Positions 49,529 through 58,314 of a stretch of DNA of 64,000 nt are shown one piece after another. The translations under genes and the position numbers were made by a program. The notes under the pieces were generated by a model. It was not told where the DNA came from, ran no database searches, and saw nothing but the letters and a program-made list of their open reading frames with translations. This stretch comes from Phycisphaerae bacterium. Lineage in GTDB: Bacteria; Planctomycetota; Phycisphaerae; UBA1845; CAIVHJ01. The stretch covers positions 46,822-110,821 of the forward strand of contig JAJVHX010000019.1 in the NCBI GenBank assembly GCA_022072405.1, in the 5' to 3' direction. Position 1 is the stretch's first letter. Each line of letters begins with the position of its first letter.

Positions 49529-52500
49529 TTACCGGCGAGGTTTGGCTCCGATGGATTGCCCCTTGCACCCGGGAGCCTGCACACGGCCTAGGCGCAGTTC
49601 GATATCCATTTGCGGGCAGTACCATTCGACTCCCAGGCCGCTGTCAGGATTCACGCCACTGATATAAGCGTCTCCCCCGCTCTGGCCAAAGACTGAAATC
49701 ATCTGGGTATCACCATAATAATCCAGTCGTTCACCTTTGACATACCAGCGATCCTCATCCAGTAACACGTCTCCCTGGGCCTGGAATTTCTGCAGTTGTC
49801 CTATACTCATGGAACCTCCCCCGGTAGCATTCTGTGCCGTCGCAGCAAATTCAACCAGCAACTGGCGACAGATCAGATAGGCCCGTCGACCCATACCGGC
49901 TTTTTCCATCTGGGCCAGGTCTTCTGCGGTCAGGGCGGCTTCTTCAGGTATCTGCAATAATTTACTACCGGCAAAATGACGGAGCTGTACCGGATCAGTC
50001 TGACTATTGAATTCCGCCACCCGCTGAGCATAGTAATAACGCATACTCTCGTCCCAGGTGATCCCGGTCTGGCTGGGACCTTCCGCATCCAGCCCGGCGA
50101 ACAGCCCGGTGCTGCCCTGCTGTTTCCGCCGAGCGACATCTTCCAGCGAGGAATAATCTTCAATCAACAGCCGGCCGGCACCATTCATCAGCATCACCTG
50201 CGCGGGAATATCAAACTGCAATTGTGGGCCCATCAGGCTCAGTCGGCTGCGTAGTACCTCGCCGCTCTCATTCATATTGCGCGATTCCAGTCGAGCCTGC
50301 CCATTCACCAGAATCTGGCGGGGCCTTTTGCGATAGCGTTGCACCCATTGAGTGCTTCCCTCATCACGATCACGGCGCCAGTTCTGCAGCTCTGCACTGA
50401 AAGGCCGCAAAAACCAGAGATTCATCGGGGCGGAATCAGCCGGTGTCGGGGACTGTTCTGCATCAGTCACCTCTTCCAGTTGCACCTGCATCTGATCACC
50501 CTGCAGGGTATTTTGAATACTGCGGGCCTGGACCTGTCCAGCGAAATCCAGTTGATTCTGCAGGCCGCGCAAGGTCATTTCCTTCTGCCAGGTCACTCGT
50601 ACCGGTGTCGGTTGATCAAGCGTGCGACCGTCCAGATCCTCCGCCAGCATGAATTCTGTTTCGCCGGCACCGGGGACATGGGCATATTGCTGCAAATCAT
50701 CAAAAATGACATCAGCACCGCGGATCAGGTAATTGCCCAGCCGTACATTGGCCCACTCCTGATCCCGGCCTTCGATGAAACCCCGGGTGATATTCTGCTG
50801 TTCGTCAAAGTCGCAGATCAATGATTGCCCGGCGATATCCCAGCCACGCTGGAGATCGACAATGGTGATGGACCCCAGGGCCAACAACTGCTTCATCGGT
50901 GGGGTTTGTTGCTGCGGTTGGCCGGCTGCCGGGGAAAGCAGGTTACCAAATGTGACGTCGATAAATTCTTCGGCGGTGATACGGCGAGTACCCTGAACCA
51001 CCACCACCGCTCCCTGAGCATGTGCATGGCGGGCCAGCGACCGGCCACGGGCATCCGGCTGCATTTCCAATCGCAAGAACTCGCAGCGCACCTGATCTGC
51101 TTGTTGTTGCAGCATGACCCCACGATGACATTCCAGCTGTTCCAGACGGTCCAGCATATTTTTCGATCCGCTGGGATCCCGCAACGCGGTAAAACGGGCC
51201 TCTACCCATTCACCCTGCAATAGAAAATCTTCCTGGGTAATCAACACCTGCCCCTGCAGTTGAGCCAGACGAGATTCCAAATCCAAAAATATCTGCTCAC
51301 GCGCTTGCAGACGCCGCTGTGTACCAGCTTCGACGCCGCTGATCTCGATCATTTGCTGATCGCTTCCGAATAGTTGTAGTTGCCGACCGCCGATCTGGTA
51401 GATCAATTGGGCAGCAGTAATCAAGCCGCTGCTGTTGGATAATTGCACGGGCTGACCGTAAGCCCGCAATTCACGCCGTAAAAGAGCCGGTTCTGTAGTG
51501 GCTTCCGGTGGTGGTGTGCGCTCGATATGTAACGGTCCCTGCCAGCGAATAACCAGTCGTGACGTTTCAGGCGAAGCCAGCCATCCGGCATCAGTTTCAT
51601 TATCCATCGTCGCCCAGGGATCGGCCGGTGCGGAAGTCGTTCCCGGTGATTCACCAGCATCTGCACCGGTCAACCCCAGATCAAGCACCAAATGCATTTT
51701 ATCAGCAAGCAGTTCACCTTCATTAATTTCACCTTTTCGCTGTAAAGCCCGCACCGCACTTGAAAAATCGATGGCAAAGGATTCGATTCGTCCAGACTCC
51801 GAAGCCGATATAGTCGGCAAATCAATAATCAGTACATCTTCAGGAAATGAGGCGATGGTGGTTGCGGATGGGGGTGGGTTCTTCAAATCGGATGGCGATA
51901 CAACCGGTTGAAGAGTTGCAGCTGGTTGGGTTGATGCCGAGTCGGCCAACTGGCTCTTCGCTGGCTGATCAACATTGAGGTCCAGTTCCATTCCAGCGCG
52001 AATGACCATCTCTTCGCCGCTGGCCAACGTCACTTTTTCAAGTTGCTGGGTAACCGAATTCCATTCCGCGGACAAATCCTTACCCACCAGACGCATTTCC
52101 TTCAATTCCAGTCGCACCCCGCCGGCGCTTTTCATCCAACCCCAATCCAGATCATATTCCATGTTTTCCAGCCACAGGCGCACCAAGCGATCCTGAGGCG
52201 TCGGGCGCGTTGCCCATTCCGGATGTGCACTGCGATCGGCATCGGTCGTCCGATCGAGAACGATGCGCACATTTCCTGTAAATGAACCTTTCTGGGGATC
52301 CAGTCGATCGGCAAACCGCGAAGTGAGGATGCCGCTATCCGCCCGGATTTCCAGTGTTTCTCCGCGCTCCATGAAAAAGACCATGCGCGGCCGGTCCATT
52401 TTAAACGTCTTGCCGGTATCATCCGCCTGGCTCCAGCCCTCATGGCGAATGTAAATTTTCCGGCGTAAATTATCGTCGAGTATATTAATTTCGCTGCGAC

Positions 52501-52804
52501 CCTGGCTGTAGACGGGTATTTTGTTGATCAGAATACCGCTTTCCTGCTCATTGTCGGCCAGGGGTTGATTCTCCAGAAACGGACGATGCTCTTCCGGAAA
52601 CTGCACCGTGCGGGAAGGCACCTCGACCGGTTCGATCATCATCTGGTAACCGATAAAAGCAATTCCCACCGTCGCCAGTGATATGATGATCAGCCGAATC
52701 GTTCGTAACAAGCCATGGCCTGTTCGGCGATGGGGTTGACGTGGTTCGACCGGACTGGGTGTGCCGGTTGATCTGGGTTTATTTGGATTGCTGTTACTGA
52801 TCAT
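49529..52804 (-). CDS. Giant LptC/LptA-like lipopolysaccharide-transport protein
   Basis: The 1,091-residue protein has a short cytoplasmic N-terminus, one membrane helix (TIRLIIISLATVGIAFIGY, about 34-52) and a long beta-rich extracytoplasmic part. The membrane-proximal region (about 60-330) resembles LptC, and repeated segments in the middle and C-terminal parts resemble OstA/LptA beta-jellyroll modules, with strands such as GTRRITAEEFIDVTFGNL. Lpt proteins form the periplasmic bridge for lipopolysaccharide. Typical LptC and LptA are under 220 residues, so this is a large, probably fused version. Its ATG (52804) lies inside the end of kdsC (11-base overlap), indicating translational coupling and fitting the LPS neighbourhood. 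lptB is not adjacent. The family call is a moderate inference. Confidence 0.6.
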   Translation of the reverse strand: MISNSNPNKPRSTGTPSPVEPRQPHRRTGHGLLRTIRLIIISLATVGIAFIGYQMMIEPVEVPSRTVQFPEEHRPFLENQPLADNEQESGILINKIPVYSQGRSEINILDDNLRRKIYIRHEGWSQADDTGKTFKMDRPRMVFFMERGETLEIRADSGILTSRFADRLDPQKGSFTGNVRIVLDRTTDADRSAHPEWATRPTPQDRLVRLWLENMEYDLDWGWMKSAGGVRLELKEMRLVGKDLSAEWNSVTQQLEKVTLASGEEMVIRAGMELDLNVDQPAKSQLADSASTQPAATLQPVVSPSDLKNPPPSATTIASFPEDVLIIDLPTISASESGRIESFAIDFSSAVRALQRKGEINEGELLADKMHLVLDLGLTGADAGESPGTTSAPADPWATMDNETDAGWLASPETSRLVIRWQGPLHIERTPPPEATTEPALLRRELRAYGQPVQLSNSSGLITAAQLIYQIGGRQLQLFGSDQQMIEISGVEAGTQRRLQAREQIFLDLESRLAQLQGQVLITQEDFLLQGEWVEARFTALRDPSGSKNMLDRLEQLECHRGVMLQQQADQVRCEFLRLEMQPDARGRSLARHAHAQGAVVVVQGTRRITAEEFIDVTFGNLLSPAAGQPQQQTPPMKQLLALGSITIVDLQRGWDIAGQSLICDFDEQQNITRGFIEGRDQEWANVRLGNYLIRGADVIFDDLQQYAHVPGAGETEFMLAEDLDGRTLDQPTPVRVTWQKEMTLRGLQNQLDFAGQVQARSIQNTLQGDQMQVQLEEVTDAEQSPTPADSAPMNLWFLRPFSAELQNWRRDRDEGSTQWVQRYRKRPRQILVNGQARLESRNMNESGEVLRSRLSLMGPQLQFDIPAQVMLMNGAGRLLIEDYSSLEDVARRKQQGSTGLFAGLDAEGPSQTGITWDESMRYYYAQRVAEFNSQTDPVQLRHFAGSKLLQIPEEAALTAEDLAQMEKAGMGRRAYLICRQLLVEFAATAQNATGGGSMSIGQLQKFQAQGDVLLDEDRWYVKGERLDYYGDTQMISVFGQSGGDAYISGVNPDSGLGVEWYCPQMDIELRLGRVQAPGCKGQSIGAKPRR

Positions 52805-53279
52805 TGCGTTTCTGCGACAACAGATAATCGATAGCTTCCCGGACCGCACCTGCCCCACCGCTCGCTCGTGTCACCAGCTTGGACGCTTGTTTGACTTCCG
52901 GCAGGGCATTCTGCACTGCTACCGCAAAACCGCATTGCTGCATGGGCGGGATATCCGGCCAGTCATCACCGATATAAGCCACCTGTTGCGGTGCCAAGCC
53001 CCACCGGTCTATCAATTGCCGGAAAGGTTCGAGTTTCTCCAGCGCCCCCTGAATTACTTCGGTAATGCCCAGGTCCTGGGCCCGGCGGTTGATAATCGGT
53101 GAATTCCGGCCGCTTAGTATCGCTAATTTCAGTCCTCGACGAATCCACTCGACGATGCCCGCGCCATCCAGCACATGAAATACCTTGATCTGCTCGCCCT
53201 GTTCACCATAATAGAGGCGACCGTCCGTCAAGACGCCATCCACGTCCAGTACCAGTGCTTGAATATCGCGTCCATTCAT
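52794..53279 (-). CDS. kdsC: 3-deoxy-D-manno-octulosonate-8-phosphate phosphatase
   Basis: KdsC is a HAD-superfamily phosphatase that releases Kdo from Kdo-8-phosphate for lipopolysaccharide inner core synthesis. The 161-residue product has the HAD motif I LVLDVDGVLTDGRLYY, motif II LAILSGRNSP, and the later Lys/Asp motifs in ITEVIQGALEKLEPF and YIGDDWPDIPPM. Length matches the family. It overlaps the LptC-like gene by 11 bases, an arrangement seen in Gram-negative bacteria where kdsC precedes lptC. It therefore supports an outer membrane with Kdo-containing LPS. Confidence 0.9.
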   Translation of the reverse strand: MNGRDIQALVLDVDGVLTDGRLYYGEQGEQIKVFHVLDGAGIVEWIRRGLKLAILSGRNSPIINRRAQDLGITEVIQGALEKLEPFRQLIDRWGLAPQQVAYIGDDWPDIPPMQQCGFAVAVQNALPEVKQASKLVTRASGGAGAVREAIDYLLSQKRNDQ

Positions 53280-53365
53280 CGATAAATCCGCAATGCGTAT
53301 AATTTCACCCTCAAGTCGAAGCTGGTTATTCTACCTCAATTGCCGACTTCTGAAAAATAACTCCA

Positions 53366-53395
53366 TTGACACTGATCCGTGTCCGGCCATACTCT
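53366..53395 (+). promoter_or_regulatory. Promoter of trpS
   Basis: TTGACA (53366-53371), 18 bases, TACTCT (53390-53395). The predicted transcription start is near 53402, 22 bases before the trpS ATG at 53424. The intergenic region is shared with the divergent kdsC. Confidence 0.55.
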
Positions 53396-53423
53396 TACTG
53401 ATGTCAGTAATTGAGGAATGAGT

Positions 53424-54392
53424 ATGCGCGTATTATCTGGTATCCAGCCGTCGGGCAAACTGCATCTGGGCAACTACTTCGGGGCCATGCAGCAACATAT
53501 TACCTTGGCAGCTGAGCACGAGTGCTTTTACTTCATTGCCAACTACCATGCCCTGACGACAATCCAGGATGCAGCCCAGCTGATCCAGTTGACCCGTGAT
53601 GTTGCTCTGGATTACCTCGCTCTGGGTTTGGACACTTCACGGGCTGCTTTGTTCCGGCAAAATGATGTACCGGAGGTCACCGAACTGGCTTGGATCCTCA
53701 GCACCGTAACTGGCAAGGGTTTGCTGGAACGGGCTCATTCTTACAAAGATAAAATTGCCAAGGGCCTGCAACCCACCATGGGGCTGTTTACCTATCCGCT
53801 CCTGATGGCGGCGGACATCCTGATCTATCAGGCCGATCGCGTGCCCGTAGGCCGAGATCAGGTACAGCATATCGAGATGACGCAGGATATGGCGGGCTAT
53901 TTCAACCAGACCTATCGTCAGGAAGTACTGGTCCGCCCTGAACCGTTACTCAGCGAAGCTCCGGTCGTGCCTGGCCTCGATGGCCAGAAAATGAGCAAGA
54001 GTTATGGCAATACGATTGAGCTTTTCGAAGAGCCCAGGGTGACACAGAAGCGGATCATGAGCATTAAGACTGACAGCACTCCCGTGGAAGCGCCCAAAAA
54101 TCCTAACAGCTGTAACGCCTTCGCGATACTCAAACTGCTGGCCAATTCGGCGGAGACGCAACAATGGACTGATCGATATCGGCAAGGTGGCATGGGTTAT
54201 GGTGAGGTAAAAAAACGAATCACGGAGCTGTTCGAGGAACGATTCGAACCGGCACGACTTCGCCGACAACAATTGGCGAAACATCCTGATCAGGTTGAAA
54301 AACTCCTTCATGAGGGGGCGGAGCGTGCTCGAGCTGTCGCTCACGCGACCATGCAGAAAGTCCGGATGGCCTGCGGTCTGATCCGTGTCTGA
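53424..54392 (+). CDS. trpS: Tryptophanyl-tRNA synthetase
   Basis: The 322-residue class I synthetase charges tRNA(Trp). The HIGH-like motif is in PSGKLHLGNYFGA, and the KMSKS loop in GLDGQKMSKSYGN; DILIYQADRVPVGRDQVQH is the tryptophan/adenylate pocket. ATG 53424 is used because GAGGA (53413-53417) lies 6 bases upstream; the ATG at 53418 is adjacent to that signal. Length agrees with bacterial TrpRS. Confidence 0.96.
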   Translation: MRVLSGIQPSGKLHLGNYFGAMQQHITLAAEHECFYFIANYHALTTIQDAAQLIQLTRDVALDYLALGLDTSRAALFRQNDVPEVTELAWILSTVTGKGLLERAHSYKDKIAKGLQPTMGLFTYPLLMAADILIYQADRVPVGRDQVQHIEMTQDMAGYFNQTYRQEVLVRPEPLLSEAPVVPGLDGQKMSKSYGNTIELFEEPRVTQKRIMSIKTDSTPVEAPKNPNSCNAFAILKLLANSAETQQWTDRYRQGGMGYGEVKKRITELFEERFEPARLRRQQLAKHPDQVEKLLHEGAERARAVAHATMQKVRMACGLIRV

Positions 54393-54460
54393 GTGTAGCC
54401 ACTCAGAAGGCAGGTACTCGAATTTAGTTGCGGAATAAGAACCGTTTGTGGAATGGGATT

Positions 54461-55291
54461 ATGACCGAAGAATATAAAGTACAACTATCCATATATAACG
54501 GTCCCCTGGACTTGCTGTTGTATCTCATCCGCCGCCAGGAAGTGGATATCTACGATATTCCCATCGCCAGCGTCACGGAGCAGTATCTGGCCTATGTGCA
54601 ACTGATTCAGCAGCTCGATCCGGATCAGGCGGCTGAGTTTCTGGTAATGGCGGCAACACTGATGGAGATCAAATCCCGCACCCTGCTGCCCAAACCACCG
54701 CCGGAAAGTGAAGAAGAAGAGAATCTCGATCCACGACTGGAGCTGGTCCGCCAACTGCTTGAATATAAGGCCTTCAAAGATGCCGCACACGATCTGCGTG
54801 CCGCCGCCGACCAGCAGGCTCAGCGTTACGGCCGACTGCCGTCGCCACTCCGTCATGATGAATCCAACCTGGAACTGGATTATGTTCAGGTCTGGGATCT
54901 CGTGGCGGCCTTTGGCAAAGTGCTTAACCAGATCACCCTGACCTCCCGTCAGCACCAGGTGGTTTATGATGATACGCCTATTTCTCTCCACGCGGCGGAT
55001 ATACTCGATCGTTTGCAGCGGTTGGGCGGTTCGCTGGCGTTTCTGGATATATTTTCCGGTTGCAATCGGGCCCAGGTAATTGGTCTGTTTCTGGCGACAT
55101 TGGAATTGATCCGTTCGAAGCGGATACGGGTGGAGCAGGATCACACGGCCGCTTCTATCTTGCTCCATTTACTCGATGCCACACCTTTGGCCCAGCTGGA
55201 AGTCGATAATTACGTCACCACCTCATCCCCGATCCCGCCGGCTGATTCGACCCCTGATGTGCCGGAAGCGGATCAGGACTCGCTCCCTTAG
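54461..55291 (+). CDS. scpA: Segregation and condensation protein A
   Basis: ScpA is the kleisin that bridges SMC heads in the bacterial condensin. The 276-residue product has the kleisin N-terminus (YNGPLDLLLYLIRRQEVDIYD, then IPIASVTEQYLAYVQL), EFLVMAATLMEIKSRTLLP and the C-terminal winged helix (RIRVEQD preceded by VIGLFLATLELIRSKRI). A start at TTG 54428 would add 11 residues not typical of the family. The partner gene scpB is not adjacent. It lies 68 bases after trpS. Confidence 0.93.
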   Translation: MTEEYKVQLSIYNGPLDLLLYLIRRQEVDIYDIPIASVTEQYLAYVQLIQQLDPDQAAEFLVMAATLMEIKSRTLLPKPPPESEEEENLDPRLELVRQLLEYKAFKDAAHDLRAAADQQAQRYGRLPSPLRHDESNLELDYVQVWDLVAAFGKVLNQITLTSRQHQVVYDDTPISLHAADILDRLQRLGGSLAFLDIFSGCNRAQVIGLFLATLELIRSKRIRVEQDHTAASILLHLLDATPLAQLEVDNYVTTSSPIPPADSTPDVPEADQDSLP

Positions 55292-55309
55292 AATTGAAAG
55301 GAAATCAAC

Positions 55310-55771
55310 ATGTCAATTATGCGTCGCCTGGAGGAATTGCAGCTGGCTATACCGGTTATGGTACCCCCCGTCGGTTCGTACATTCCGGCAATCCGGGTCG
55401 GCGAATTGATCCATACCAGCGGCCAGCTGCCTGCCGTAGACGGCAAATTAATTGCTATTGGTAAAGTCCCCGGCGAGTGTTCCCTGGAACAAGCCCAGAA
55501 GGCTGCCCAGGTAGCGGTACTCAATGCGCTTGCAGCGATTCACTCCGCCATCGGGAGTATCGAGACCATTCAACGCATCGTCCGTCTGGGTGTTTTCGTC
55601 AACAGCAGTGCAGGATTTTACGACCAGGCCAAAGTCGCCAATGGTGCCAGCGATCTCCTGGTCCAGATCTGGGATGAATCCGGTAAACATGTACGGGCTG
55701 CCGTGGGTGTAGCTGAGCTGCCGCTTAATGCCGCCGTCGAACTGGAACTAACGGTGCTGGTGCGGAGCTGA
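55310..55771 (+). CDS. RidA/YjgF family protein
   Basis: The 153-residue protein belongs to the Rid family of 2-aminoacrylate/imine deaminases, in the longer subgroup with two-domain-like strands (YoaB/TdcF style). Characteristic segments are VGELIHTSGQLPAVDGKLI, the AAQVAVLNALAAIHSAIGS helix and HVRAAVGVAELPLNAAVELE with the conserved Arg. The start follows AAAGGA. It lies 18 bases after scpA and its end overlaps the convergent rng by 24 bases, so the two transcripts collide. Confidence 0.85.
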   Translation: MSIMRRLEELQLAIPVMVPPVGSYIPAIRVGELIHTSGQLPAVDGKLIAIGKVPGECSLEQAQKAAQVAVLNALAAIHSAIGSIETIQRIVRLGVFVNSSAGFYDQAKVANGASDLLVQIWDESGKHVRAAVGVAELPLNAAVELELTVLVRS

Positions 55772-57646
55772 GCCGCCGGCGGCCGATTGAGGGATGCGGA
55801 CTGGACGACCCTGGCCATCCTGCCCCTCCAGGGTATATTGATCGCCGGTCAGACTCGTCTCACCTTCCACAATGATCTGCTTTTGCAATTCACTTTCCAG
55901 CTGGGTGAGCACCGCACGTTTGCGATTTAAAAGATAATGGGCAACACGCGACGGCACCCTGACGACCAGAATGGCCACCTCTTTCTGATAAATGGCTGTT
56001 TGTATCAGGCGCAGCACATTCAGCATCAGCGTTTCCGTCGTCTTGACCATGCCGCTGCCGCTGCAGCTCGGACATTCTTCATAGAGGTTCTGCTTGATCG
56101 ATGGCCGGCGGCGTTGGCGGGTCAGTTCGATGATGCCGAACTGGCTGATGCGCAGCATCTGCACCCGTTCCTTATGGGCTTTCAGAGCATCAGCAAAAGT
56201 CTTTTCCAGAGAGCGCTTGTGCTTGTCGCTGATCATGTCGATGTAATCGCAGATGATCAGCCCTCCCAGATCGCGCAAACGAAGTTGGCGGGCGATTTCC
56301 TCTGATGCTTCCATGTTGGTGCGATAAGCGGTCAGTTCGGCATTATCCTGTTCGCGGAACCGCCCGCTGTTGACATCGATGGCCACGAGTGCTTCCGTGG
56401 ATTCGATGATCAGTGACCCCCCCGAGGGCAAGGGCACACGTTTGGAATTCAGCAGCTCAATCTCTTTTTCCAGGTTATATTTGTTAAAGAGTGGTTCACG
56501 CTCATGGTAATGAGTAATGATATCACTGTGGCGCGGCATGATGATGCGCAGAAAATCACGGGCCTTCTCCGCAGCAGTTTCATCGTCAATCCAGATTCGC
56601 GAGAACTCACTGGTCACCAGATCCCGAATCGTACGGGTCACCAGGTCCGATTCCTGATAAATCAGCACCGGGGCTTTTTCTTTCTTGATGCGCGTAGCAA
56701 TCAGCTTCCACAAGCGCTGCAGGTAATTCAGATCCCGCTGCAGCTCGCGTTTATTCTGTCCCAGGCCGGCGGTTCGCAGTATGAAGCCCATATCCGGCGG
56801 CAGACTGAGCGCCTGCAGCACTTCGCGCATATCCTGACGATCCTCCATATCCTCGATCCGCCGCGAAACACCCAGCTTGCTCATGCCCGGCATCATCACC
56901 AGATAACGTCCCGGAAGCGAGAGATAGGTGGTCAGAGTCGGGCCTTTGGTGCCGATGCCTTCCTTGGTCACCTGCACAATGACTTCATCGCCCCGCCCGA
57001 GGCAGCGTTGAATCGGCGGGCGGTCACGGCGCGAAATTTTCCGGCCGACATCCTCCACCTCACGATAACCATCGGGGAAATATTGCGGCTGCAGATCGGA
57101 GATATGCAGAAAGCCGTTTCGCCCGATGCCGAAATCAATAAACGCCGCCTGAATACTCGGCTCGACGTTGGTCACCAGCCCTTTATAAATGTTGCCTACA
57201 TGCGAGGCGGTGGACTGCCGCTCCAGCGATAAATCCTCCAGTCGCCCCTGGCGTACAATCGCGATGCGGCATTCATCACCCTGGGCAATATTTATCAACA
57301 TCTCCAGCGTGCCCGCAGGTGCATTGGCTTCAGTTTCCACTTCTGGAGCTGTTTCCGATTGGGGTTCAGCACGTCGTCCTCCGCGCCCCCGTCGTCGACG
57401 ACGTTTCCCGCTCTTGGCCTCATTCGCAGTGGTGGGTTCGGCGGCCCCAATTGTGGAATTCTCTGATTCCAATCTCCGTTCAACTGTCGGTACTTCCCCG
57501 GAGGGTTGGCGGCGATCCTCCGCTGTTCTCGTAGTTGACTGCTCCGACGGAGCCGATTCCCCATTTTGCTCCAATGCTGGAGTAGTGGCGGTCGTTTCCT
57601 GATTGCTTTTTTTTCTTCTTCTTCGAGTTCGTGGCATTATTCCCAT
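55748..57646 (-). CDS. rng: Ribonuclease E/G family protein
   Basis: The 632-residue enzyme is a single-strand-specific endoribonuclease. An Arg/Pro-rich N-terminal extension (about 1-110) precedes the S1 domain (HVGNIYKGLVTNVEPSIQAAF, IGRNGFLHISDL), the 5' sensor and the DNase I-like catalytic domain with EALVAIDVNSGRF and LGGLIICDYIDM (metal-binding Asp residues). The zinc-link CPSCSGSG is present near residue 525. The length suits RNase G with an added head. Its neighbour upstream is a relic of a DUF2344 protein, a typical partner. The gene overlaps the convergent ridA-like gene. Confidence 0.93.
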   Translation of the reverse strand: MGIMPRTRRRRKKSNQETTATTPALEQNGESAPSEQSTTRTAEDRRQPSGEVPTVERRLESENSTIGAAEPTTANEAKSGKRRRRRGRGGRRAEPQSETAPEVETEANAPAGTLEMLINIAQGDECRIAIVRQGRLEDLSLERQSTASHVGNIYKGLVTNVEPSIQAAFIDFGIGRNGFLHISDLQPQYFPDGYREVEDVGRKISRRDRPPIQRCLGRGDEVIVQVTKEGIGTKGPTLTTYLSLPGRYLVMMPGMSKLGVSRRIEDMEDRQDMREVLQALSLPPDMGFILRTAGLGQNKRELQRDLNYLQRLWKLIATRIKKEKAPVLIYQESDLVTRTIRDLVTSEFSRIWIDDETAAEKARDFLRIIMPRHSDIITHYHEREPLFNKYNLEKEIELLNSKRVPLPSGGSLIIESTEALVAIDVNSGRFREQDNAELTAYRTNMEASEEIARQLRLRDLGGLIICDYIDMISDKHKRSLEKTFADALKAHKERVQMLRISQFGIIELTRQRRRPSIKQNLYEECPSCSGSGMVKTTETLMLNVLRLIQTAIYQKEVAILVVRVPSRVAHYLLNRKRAVLTQLESELQKQIIVEGETSLTGDQYTLEGQDGQGRPVRIPQSAAGGSAPHQHR

Positions 57647-57757
57647 TCAACCTCTATACAAATGTGTTGGTATTGATACTACTCCCAACTGAGACCCATC
57701 CAGGATCACAGTTTCGGAGCGATATCATCTGATTACTGGTTAACTCCGTGATCAGAA

Positions 57758-58165
57758 TCAGTGGCTGCTCCTGCTTAAGGCAGGCTCACCAGCCAAACCC
57801 AATGAGCCATCACTTCCATCGGTGCGGTGCAAGGCAACGCCTATCTGGCTCGGACATCTTGGGGCTTGCGTGCAAAAACACCAGCATTCCACGCACATCA
57901 CTCTGACCGCGGCTGGTAATGGTTCCTGTAACTTGGTCTGCAGTTTCCCCTCAACAATCCACTGAACAAGAACCAGATGGACCGGTTCGCCCCGGTTGAA
58001 AATTACAGCCGGACGAGACAAGGGCCGAGACATTTGGGATTGAGGGTTGAATCCCTGAGAACAGGCCAACGATAAGTCGGCTGATACAATCGCCCGACCT
58101 ACAAGCCGCAGGGTGTCCAGATGAGAAGGGTACGCCAGTCCCCGGCAACACTTAACAGCAAGCAC
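57758..58165 (-). pseudogene. DUF2344 (TIGR03936) relic upstream of rng
   Basis: A 135-codon frame starting at GTG 58165 contains LAYPSHLDTLRLVGRAIVSA and ACSQGFNPQSQM. These match the radical-SAM-linked DUF2344 family's FLSHLDLMRALERALRRA and YSQGFNPRPK blocks, and KLQTKLQEPLPAAVRV matches the following helix. After about residue 95 the resemblance ends, and the remaining C-terminal half (about 80-100 residues in the family) is missing. An in-frame TAG directly precedes the GTG, and there is no ribosome binding site. DUF2344 genes commonly precede rng in bacteria, so the location supports the call. It appears truncated and decayed. Confidence 0.6.
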
Positions 58166-58258
58166 CTACGCTGTCATCACCGCAGGAGGCGATCCGATAC
58201 ACATTCATCCGCGCTGATTCGTCCCGACTAAATGTCTCGCTTTACTGCCTGATCAGAT

Positions 58259-58311
58259 TCAGGAGCCTAAGATCTGCAGAGCACCAGGCTCTCCAGGTCT
58301 TGAACTCCTGA
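58259..58311 (-). terminator. Long imperfect hairpin just after ptsI
   Basis: Outer arms TCAGGAG (58259-58265) and CTCCTGA (58305-58311) pair perfectly. After a symmetrical 4x4 internal loop, 58270-58282 pairs with 58288-58300 over 13 positions with 2 mismatches, closing a 5-base loop. It begins 4 bases after the ptsI stop codon. A T-run is absent, so it may be a Rho-dependent stop, an mRNA-stabilising hairpin or a small palindromic mobile element. Confidence 0.65.
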
Positions 58312-58314
58312 GGT

